The notes beneath the pieces were generated by a model. That model was not told where the DNA came from. It saw nothing but the letters and a program-made list of their open reading frames with translations, and ran no database searches. This document shows positions 1 through 5,944 of a DNA stretch of 16,414 bases, piece by piece (within the stretch, counting starts at the first letter, position 1; each line of letters starts with the position of its first letter). The position numbers were made by a program, and so were the translations under genes. Source of the stretch: CAYSLC01 sp964431545 (lineage in GTDB: Bacteria; Desulfobacterota; Desulfobacteria; Desulfobacterales; JAABSP01); contig CAYSLC010000129.1 of the NCBI GenBank assembly GCA_964431545.1, positions 1 to 16,414 of the forward strand, given 5' to 3'.

Positions 1-84
1 GGATGCGACGGCAACACCTACGGCAACGACTGCGAGGCGGCGGCAAACGGTGTGAACGTGGATTACGAAGGGCGGTGCCTGTGA
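1..84 (+). CDS. C-terminal end of a Kazal-type serine protease inhibitor domain protein (partial)
   Basis: The window opens inside a reading frame that ends with TGA at 82-84. The 27 visible residues contain CDGNTYGNDCEAA followed by GVNVDYEGRC, which is the second half of a Kazal domain (C-D-G-x-T-Y-x-N-x-C ... G-x-C). Kazal domains are small disulfide-bonded serine protease inhibitors and are exported in bacteria, so this was probably a secreted or surface protein. The start, any signal peptide and the first cysteines lie outside the window. It ends 86 bp before a secreted hydrolase gene on the same strand, but nothing shows cotranscription. Confidence 0.75.
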   Translation, partial: GCDGNTYGNDCEAAANGVNVDYEGRCL

Positions 85-170
85 ACAATGGAGGCGCCCC
101 GTTAGGCAACACCTGAAAAAAGCGTCCACCGAAACATCCACCATGACATGGGAGGAGAAAGGAGTTCCTC

Positions 171-2600
171 ATGAAAACGGGAATCATCGCTTTTGCCCTA
201 TTATGTCTAATACTCATCCCAGGACCGGTCTTCCCGCAGTCCATCACCCTGGTTACCGTCGGCGACAGCCTCACGGCCGGGGATGGTGATGATGGCGTCG
301 GCGGAGGGTATCCGGCGAGACTCCTGACCCTACTGCAAGCTGACCATCCGGGCTCGACCCTCTCCAACCGAGCCATCTCGGGCGACACAACCCAGGATCT
401 CATCAACAAACAACTGAGCGACGCGGTTTCCGATTTGAATGCCGCACCGGCGGAAAACCTGAAAATCGCCCTGGTATGGATCGGCAGCAACGATCTTTTT
501 GGATTGTATGCCAGCGATGTATGCACCGAATACTACACGGACCTCTCCACCTGTGAACAGACAGAGATGGGTTATTCCCAAGATAACGTAAATACGATCT
601 TGGGTCAGATCGAAACGACCGGGGCCGCCATCTACATCGCCCTGTTGGACGACCAGACCAAAAGGCCGGTCATCGCGGATCCGGCACTCCGCAATGAGAC
701 CTTTCCCGGTATCACCGATGATGAAGTGCCTCGGATGTCGATACAGATTTCCAATTACAACGACCAGGTCGAAACCCATGCGGCCGCCCACGGCGCCACG
801 ACCGTCGATTTTTTCAATACCACCATTTTTGAAAACAGCGCCACATTGAGCGACGACGGCAATCATCCAAATGGAGCGGGCTACGATGCCATCACCCAGA
901 TATGGTATGGCGCGATCACCGGGGCCCAGCAAACCTACTACAGGGATCAGGACGGAGACGGTTACGGAGATCCCACCAATTCCATGCCGGCAGGGTCTCA
1001 ACCTGCCGGCTATGTGACCGACAACACCGATTGCGACGACTCCGACGCGGGCATCAATCCCGGTGCATCGGAGATCGCCGGAAACGGCATCGATGAAGAC
1101 TGCGATGGAACGGACGGTGGTCCCGTCACCCCCGGAAACATCGACGGCAGTTCGGACGGACTCGTCACCCTCGCCGACGCCATTCTGGCCATCCAGGTCT
1201 GCGCGGGGATGGCACCGGCCGGGGTGGTCCTCGCGGCCGAGGTGAACGGAGACGACAGGATCGGGTTGGGGGAGACGATCCACGCCATGCAGATTGTCGC
1301 CGGATTGCGAGAGAACACCGGGGATCGGGTCCAATCCGAGGATCTCCAATATCTTGGGGCGTTCCGACTGCCCGAGGCCTTCAACTGGGGGGCGCGGGGC
1401 ATGTCCTACCGGCCAGACGGCGCGGGTGGCGCCGGATCTCTGCTGGTGACCGCCTCGGAGGCCCTCCGCACCCCCACCGGAATCGCTTGTTATGAGGGAT
1501 TGACGGATTGCGCCGCCTACTTCGCGGAAGTGGCCATCCCCACCCCGATCCAGGCCGTCGACTGGACGACGCTGCCCGAAGCCTCCTATCTCACCTTGCC
1601 GACGACCTTCGACGACGGCCTGGTCCAAACGGTCCATCCCGCCGACGCCTTTGTGACGGGCATCGAATTTGTCCCCCGTCAGGGCTCCCAGACCTCGGAC
1701 AAAATCTACGGATCACTCAACGAATGGTATCCCGAAGGCGACTACGGGGAAGCCAGCTTTCCCACCGTCTGGTTTTCAAACCTGGACGGTTCAAATGCCC
1801 GGGGCGTCTTCCACGTGGGCCCCCAGACCGATCCCCTCTACCATGGTCGAAAAATGGGGGATTTTCTGTTCACGGTTCCCGCGTGGTACGCCGATGCGTA
1901 CCTCGGGGGCAGAACACTCGTCACCGGCCGGTCCCGGGGCACACCCGTGGGAGCCGACCCGGAGACCACGCAGGGGGGCTCCCAGGGACCGACCCTTTTC
2001 GCTTTCATGCCGCTCACCTCGGATGATCCGGGGACAACGGAACTTGACGCCCTTCCCATGCTCTACTACAGAGTCAGATACCCCGGCTGCGCCGGCCCGG
2101 ACATCGGCGTCGGCGGCACCGCCGTCGACTGCGACTATCCCGGCTTCTCCATGTGCGATTCCTGGGACGGCGGCGGCTTCATCGGCACCCGGGAGAAAAA
2201 CGCCATCGTGCTGCTGGGCCACAAGGGGAGCACCAACTGTTATTACTGCGATGAAACCGGTGATGACCCGGAATGCCACGTCACGCCGGTAAACGGGGAG
2301 TGCGTGAGATATTGCGATGAAGGCCGGGGGTACCACTGCGGCCCCTACCATCGAGAGATCCTTTTCTACGATACCGGACAGCTGGCCGGCGCCGCCCAGG
2401 GCGTCGTCTCCCCGTGGGAGATTCTCCCCTACGAGATCTGGCGGCCCACCGACTTTTTCCTCTCCGGAACCAACGTCTGCGGAGGGGTCGGCGGCATGGC
2501 CTATGACGAAGCGAACCACCGACTGTTCGCCATCGAGAGGGGACTCGGCGGTCATCAGGGGGAGAACGCCGCCGTCGTGCACGTCTGGCGGGTGAATTGA
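171..2600 (+). CDS. secreted SGNH/GDSL hydrolase with MopE-type and dockerin-like calcium motifs
   Basis: 809 residues, probably an exported ester hydrolase with unknown substrate. Residues 1-23 form a signal peptide (Lys, hydrophobic run, likely cleavage near FPQS). The SGNH domain spans about 25-250: GDSL with nucleophile Ser33, block II Gly71, GSND at 105-108 (oxyanion Asn107), and DGNH with Asp229 and His232. Residues 256-314 hold a MopE-type motif (YRDQDGDGYGD, then DCDDSD and GIDEDCDG). Residues 322-381 carry two dockerin-like loops (GNIDGSSDG and EVNGDDRIG), each followed by a short helix. About 390-809 is a domain I do not recognise, with six cysteines between 690 and 723 that suggest disulfides. 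The start at 171 has a good Shine-Dalgarno AGGAG at 160-164. The modular build suits a calcium-stabilised surface protein; the SGNH assignment is firm. Confidence 0.85.
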   Translation: MKTGIIAFALLCLILIPGPVFPQSITLVTVGDSLTAGDGDDGVGGGYPARLLTLLQADHPGSTLSNRAISGDTTQDLINKQLSDAVSDLNAAPAENLKIALVWIGSNDLFGLYASDVCTEYYTDLSTCEQTEMGYSQDNVNTILGQIETTGAAIYIALLDDQTKRPVIADPALRNETFPGITDDEVPRMSIQISNYNDQVETHAAAHGATTVDFFNTTIFENSATLSDDGNHPNGAGYDAITQIWYGAITGAQQTYYRDQDGDGYGDPTNSMPAGSQPAGYVTDNTDCDDSDAGINPGASEIAGNGIDEDCDGTDGGPVTPGNIDGSSDGLVTLADAILAIQVCAGMAPAGVVLAAEVNGDDRIGLGETIHAMQIVAGLRENTGDRVQSEDLQYLGAFRLPEAFNWGARGMSYRPDGAGGAGSLLVTASEALRTPTGIACYEGLTDCAAYFAEVAIPTPIQAVDWTTLPEASYLTLPTTFDDGLVQTVHPADAFVTGIEFVPRQGSQTSDKIYGSLNEWYPEGDYGEASFPTVWFSNLDGSNARGVFHVGPQTDPLYHGRKMGDFLFTVPAWYADAYLGGRTLVTGRSRGTPVGADPETTQGGSQGPTLFAFMPLTSDDPGTTELDALPMLYYRVRYPGCAGPDIGVGGTAVDCDYPGFSMCDSWDGGGFIGTREKNAIVLLGHKGSTNCYYCDETGDDPECHVTPVNGECVRYCDEGRGYHCGPYHREILFYDTGQLAGAAQGVVSPWEILPYEIWRPTDFFLSGTNVCGGVGGMAYDEANHRLFAIERGLGGHQGENAAVVHVWRVN

Positions 2601-2607
2601 TCTCCCG

Positions 2608-2756
2608 CTAACACCTCCCCCATTGCCATCTCTCCGGATCGGCGATGATATCCTCGGGTTCCTCGATCCCCACCGACAGGCGGATCAAGCCCTCGGCGAT
2701 GCCGGCCTCCGGGCGTTCCTCGGCGATAGGGGACATGGGTCACCGGGCCTCGATCC
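2608..2756 (-). pseudogene. decayed, internally deleted copy of a Cys/Met-metabolism PLP enzyme gene
   Basis: Bases 2639-2728 match 4682-4771, the 3' end of the intact PLP enzyme gene, at 80 of 90 positions in the same orientation. Read on the minus strand the frame gives AEERPEAGIAEGLIRLSVG then IEEPEDIIAD and a new stop at 2608-2610. The intact protein has AEERLEAGIADGLIRLSVG and IEDPEDVIAD. Just upstream (near 2730) a small deletion breaks the frame. Beyond 2741 the similarity to the adjacent gene sequence stops, but 2742-2756 is an exact 15-nt match to 5454-5468, further inside the intact gene and in the right order. The piece is therefore best read as a copy that lost about 660 bp internally and all of its 5' end. 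It cannot make an enzyme. Confidence 0.8.
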
Positions 2757-2774
2757 ATGCCCCAGGATGGAATC

Positions 2775-3125
2775 ATGAAACGTTATTCTGTAGCATTGCA
2801 AACCCACAGGATACTTCGGAATACGATTATGGCTGTCGGGGCCTTTGGCGCCGGCTTTGGACTGCCTGCTCTGATTTCAGGGGTGCTTGAAAAAACGTGT
2901 CAGGTTCATCTGCCGGAGTGGCTTTCGGTGACGTTTCTATTCCTCGGCTTTTTCGCAGGCGGCATCACAACCGGATTATTTACGGAAAAGATCATTAGAC
3001 CTCGCTGTCCACAGTGCCAAGGTGACATGCGCATTATCAAGAAGGGATACACGCATCGCGGAGCCAAATCGGAGTATCATGAAACATACGATTGTCTTTA
3101 CTGCGGTTGGCGGGTCAATTACTGA
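2775..3125 (+). CDS. small membrane protein with two helices and a C-terminal zinc ribbon
   Basis: A 116-residue protein that I cannot assign to a named family. Two hydrophobic segments at about 17-36 and 49-69 look transmembrane. The C-terminal 40 residues carry CPQC (Cys78, Cys81) and CLYC (Cys107, Cys110), a four-cysteine zinc-ribbon spacing. The start at 2775 is preferred because AGGATGGA lies 5 nt upstream. An in-frame ATG at 2757 would add six residues, but it directly abuts the pseudogene remnant and has no clear ribosome site. Base composition is visibly less GC-rich than the flanking genes, and the gene begins within 20 bp of the remnant's breakpoint, so it may have arrived by insertion. 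The role is unknown. Confidence 0.6.
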   Translation: MKRYSVALQTHRILRNTIMAVGAFGAGFGLPALISGVLEKTCQVHLPEWLSVTFLFLGFFAGGITTGLFTEKIIRPRCPQCQGDMRIIKKGYTHRGAKSEYHETYDCLYCGWRVNY

Positions 3126-3355
3126 ATATCGTTTCAAATCCTGGCAACCGCTTGTTCAGATATCGTTGTCCGGACAAGTTTTGTGCCGCCATTTTTCAGC
3201 GGTTGAGTTTCCGATAAAATTAGTGGATTCCGGGTGGCCTGAATTCGGCGAGGGGTTTTTCAAGACCCGGGCGCCTTGAAATCCTGTGGACCGCGGTTAT
3301 GGTATTGTCATGGGATTCAATATTAACGCCACACGGCAAACCGGAAGGCGACGCC
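3126..3355 (+). other. AT-richer gene-free spacer before the citrate synthase gene
   Basis: About 230 bp with no convincing coding frame. The composition is AT-richer than the surroundings, like the small gene before it. Apart from a candidate promoter at 3276-3303, I see no repeat, RNA gene or strong hairpin. Confidence 0.5.
3276..3303 (+). promoter_or_regulatory. candidate sigma-70 type promoter for the citrate synthase-family gene
   Basis: TTGAAA at 3276-3281 and TATGGT at 3298-3303 are separated by 16 bp, giving 5/6 and 4/6 matches to the -35 and -10 consensus. Transcription would start near 3310, leaving a leader of about 45 nt with the ribosome site GGAAGG at 3343-3348. It is a sequence match only and could be fortuitous. 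Confidence 0.35.
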
Positions 3356-4633
3356 ATGAAGACACTTCGATCCGTAATGGCTGAAAAAATCGCCGCCTGG
3401 CGCGCGGAAAACAGGGAAATCCTGGCGGCCCACGGCGATACCTCCGTTTCAGAGGTGACCGTCAAGCATCTGTTCCGGGGGATGCGGGACGTCCCCGCGG
3501 TGATCTGCGACACCAGCCGGGTGGACCCCAGGACGGGGTTGTACGTCCGGGAGACGCCGGTCAACGACCTGCTCCACGCATCGGGCGAGTCGCTCTTCCA
3601 CCTGCTGTGCACCGGCGACATGCCGGATGCCGAGGCGGAACGTCGGTTGCGGGAGGATCTCGAAAGCCGGGCCGAGCCGCCGGACTATGTGAAGGAAGGC
3701 ATCGAGGGGCTCCCCGGCGACCTCCACCCCATGACCCAGCTCAGCATCGCCACGTTGATGATGCAGCGGGAGTCGGCCTTCCAGGACGCCTACGGGTCCG
3801 TCCCCCGGAGCGCGCACTGGGAGCACACGCTCGAAGACGCCCTCAATCTGCTGGCCCGCCTGCCGGTCATCGCCGCCAACATCTATCGGCGCAAACTGCG
3901 CGGTCTCGACTGGATCGATCCAAAGCCGGGGCTGGGATTTTCAAGAAATTTCGCCTACATGCTGGGGCTGTCGGATCCGGAGGGCCAATTCGAGGACTTC
4001 ATCCGCCAGTTCGTGGCGGTCCACTGCGACCACGAGGGCGCCAATGCCAGTGTGCTCACGGCCCGGATCACCCATTCCGCCATGACCGACGTCTTTGCAT
4101 CCGCCGCCAACGCCATGAACTGCCTGGCCGGTCATATCCACGGTCGGGCCAACCAGTCGAGCGTCCGGTTCATCCGCTCCATCGAGAATCGGTTCAACGG
4201 CGCGCCCTCCGAGGCGGAGCTGACGAATTACATCCGGGAAATGCTCGATAACAAGCGCATCATCCCCGGTTTCGGCCACGCCGTGCTCCGGGGACCCGAC
4301 CCCCGCTACGAAGCACTGTCGGCCTTCGGCCGGCGCCTCTGCCCCGACTGCCCGGTGTTCGTCATCGCCGGCCTGCTGGAAAAAGTGGTGACCCGGGAAC
4401 TCAAAGATAGGGGCAAAGTCGCGAACCCCTATCCCAACATCGACGCCATCTCCGGCGTTCTGCTCCACCATTTCGGCATGACCGAGCACGCCTTCTACAC
4501 CGTCATGTTCTCGGTGGCCCAGACCATCGGCCTTTGCGCTCAACTGATCATCGAAAGCGGACTGATGGCGGCCCTGTTCCGGCCCCGGTCGGTGACCCGG
4601 GAACAGTTGCGGGAGATGGCCGCCGGGAAGTGA
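3356..4633 (+). CDS. citrate synthase family protein, eukaryote-like (si) type, with an altered substrate-binding arginine
   Basis: A 425-residue protein aligning along its whole length with mitochondrial-type citrate synthase (LHPMTQLS, DHEGANAS, GFGHAVLRGPDPRY, SGVLLHHFGMTE). This family condenses oxaloacetate with acetyl-CoA to enter the TCA cycle, and Geobacteraceae are known to use it. By pig numbering (offset 12), catalytic His274, His320 and Asp375 are His262, His308 and Asp363; His238, Arg329 and Arg421 are His226, Arg317 and Arg409. Arg401 is replaced by Gln389 (codon 4520-4522), and the usual DAHSG is DAISG. Substrate or activity may therefore differ. The start at 3356 is supported by GGAAGG 7 nt upstream; the upstream ATG at 3299 overlaps a candidate promoter and has no ribosome site. 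It converges with the PLP enzyme gene 20 bp downstream. Confidence 0.85.
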   Translation: MKTLRSVMAEKIAAWRAENREILAAHGDTSVSEVTVKHLFRGMRDVPAVICDTSRVDPRTGLYVRETPVNDLLHASGESLFHLLCTGDMPDAEAERRLREDLESRAEPPDYVKEGIEGLPGDLHPMTQLSIATLMMQRESAFQDAYGSVPRSAHWEHTLEDALNLLARLPVIAANIYRRKLRGLDWIDPKPGLGFSRNFAYMLGLSDPEGQFEDFIRQFVAVHCDHEGANASVLTARITHSAMTDVFASAANAMNCLAGHIHGRANQSSVRFIRSIENRFNGAPSEAELTNYIREMLDNKRIIPGFGHAVLRGPDPRYEALSAFGRRLCPDCPVFVIAGLLEKVVTRELKDRGKVANPYPNIDAISGVLLHHFGMTEHAFYTVMFSVAQTIGLCAQLIIESGLMAALFRPRSVTREQLREMAAGK

Positions 4634-4653
4634 CACACGGGGGGTTTCGATCC

Positions 4654-5841
4654 TCAAACCTCGTTCAACGCCGCCTCCAGGTCGGCGATGACGTCCTCGG
4701 GATCTTCGATCCCCACCGACAGGCGGATCAGGCCGTCGGCGATACCGGCCTCCAGGCGTTCCTCGGCGGTGTAGGTGGCGTGGGTCATGGAGGCGGGGTG
4801 CTGGATCAGGCTTTCGCAGTCCCCCAGGCTCACCGCCAGGGTGCAGAGTTCCACCGCGTCCATGACCCGTTTGCCCGCCGCCAGTCCGCCCGTCACCTCG
4901 AAGGCGACCATGCCGCCGAATTTCCGCATCTGCTTTTTGGCGATCTCGTGGCCCGGGTGATCGGGGAATCCCGGATAATAGACCCGCTCCACCTTGGGGT
5001 GTGCCTCCAGCCACTGGGCGATCCGGAGGGCGCTGTCGCAGTGGCGCTCCATGCGCAGGGCCAGGGTCTTGATCCCCCGGAGAAAGAGCCAGGCGTTGAA
5101 GGGGCTCATCACCGGGCCGAAATGATGGGCATACGCCTCCCGGACCCGATCGATCATGGCTTTGGAGCCGACGAGGACCCCGCCGATGATGTCGCCGTGC
5201 CCCCCGATGTACTTGGTGGTGGAGTGGACCACCACCTCGGCGCCCAGATCGATGGGTCGCTGGAGGTAGGGGGAGGCGAAGGTGTTGTCGACGATCAGGG
5301 GGATCCCGTTCTTCCGGGCGATCATGGCCCAGAGGCGGATGTCGATGATATCCAGCGTGGGATTGGCCGGCGTCTCGATGAAGAGGAACCGTGTCCGGTC
5401 GTCGACGAGATCCCCAAGCCGGTCGGCGGACTGGGCGACCCTGGGGGGGATAAACCGGGCCTCGATCCGAAAGCGCTTGAAATGGCGGTTGAACAGGGAG
5501 AAGGTGCCCCCGTAGACGGTGGTGGAGCAGACGAAGTTGTCCCCGCTTGCGGCCAGGGTAAGGGCCGCCGCCGCGATGGCCGACATGCCAGAGGCGGCGG
5601 CCAGCGCAGCCTCGGCCCCCTCCACGGCGGCCATCTTCTCCTGGAAGAGGTCCACCGTGGGATTGGAGATCCGGGTGTAGACGAATCCGGCGTCGGTTCC
5701 CGAGAAGATTCCCGCGCCGTGGTCCACGTCCCGGAAGCGGAAGGTGGAGGTGAGGTGGATGGGCGGCACCAGATCCATGGAGGTGGTGTGGCGGGTCTCG
5801 ATCCCGTGGACGATGACGGTATCCCTGGCGTGTCGCTTCAT
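4654..5841 (-). CDS. Cys/Met-metabolism PLP-dependent enzyme (trans-sulfuration family)
   Basis: A 395-residue fold-type I PLP enzyme of the cystathionine gamma-synthase/O-acetylhomoserine sulfhydrylase/methionine gamma-lyase family. Visible sites are the PLP lysine Lys210 in HSTTKY, Asp185 in VDNTFASP, phosphate-binding Tyr55/Arg57 of YTRISNPT from the partner subunit, Tyr110 in VYGGTF, and SGMSA near 85. Methionine gamma-lyases carry Cys right after the equivalent YG and a Lys-Asp-Met motif near 240; here these are Gly112 and Ala-His-His. A pure methionine gamma-lyase is therefore unlikely and a homoserine-ester sulfhydrylase or synthase is more probable, though substrate cannot be fixed from sequence. 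It is the last gene of the leftward set, 103 bp after the rhomboid gene. A broken copy of its 3' part lies at 2608-2756. Confidence 0.85.
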   Translation of the reverse strand: MKRHARDTVIVHGIETRHTTSMDLVPPIHLTSTFRFRDVDHGAGIFSGTDAGFVYTRISNPTVDLFQEKMAAVEGAEAALAAASGMSAIAAAALTLAASGDNFVCSTTVYGGTFSLFNRHFKRFRIEARFIPPRVAQSADRLGDLVDDRTRFLFIETPANPTLDIIDIRLWAMIARKNGIPLIVDNTFASPYLQRPIDLGAEVVVHSTTKYIGGHGDIIGGVLVGSKAMIDRVREAYAHHFGPVMSPFNAWLFLRGIKTLALRMERHCDSALRIAQWLEAHPKVERVYYPGFPDHPGHEIAKKQMRKFGGMVAFEVTGGLAAGKRVMDAVELCTLAVSLGDCESLIQHPASMTHATYTAEERLEAGIADGLIRLSVGIEDPEDVIADLEAALNEV

Positions 5842-5900
5842 AAGCGGTTTCCCATGCTCCCTTCCCGACGGAATCGATTACGCGGAAACCGGCCCTGGAA

Positions 5901-5929
5901 GCCCCCTGTCCCGTCGACGCCAGGGGGGC
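5901..5929 (-). terminator. hairpin between the rhomboid gene and the PLP enzyme gene
   Basis: GCCCCCTG at 5901-5908 pairs with CAGGGGGGC at 5921-5929 (one bulged base) around a 12-nt loop. It lies 16 bp downstream of the rhomboid stop codon on the minus strand. There is no T-run after it, so it would be a weak intrinsic terminator at best, or an mRNA-processing or stability hairpin that lowers expression of the following gene. Confidence 0.3.
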
Positions 5930-5944
5930 CTTCGATCCTCCGCT

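Noticed and set aside
330..1637. Minus-strand open frame of 435 codons opposite the SGNH hydrolase gene
   Set aside because: It lies fully opposite a gene with clear motifs, has no recognisable domain, and reads as Gly/Arg/Val-rich antisense sequence expected in GC-rich DNA.
2555..2776. Minus-strand open frame of 73 codons across the hydrolase 3' end and the spacer
   Set aside because: It is the wrong frame of the PLP enzyme relic; the homologous frame is a different one and is disrupted.
3138..3156. Possible sigma-54 promoter (TGGCAACCGCTTGTT)
   Set aside because: The spacing between GG and the second box is one base short and the second box lacks the GC.
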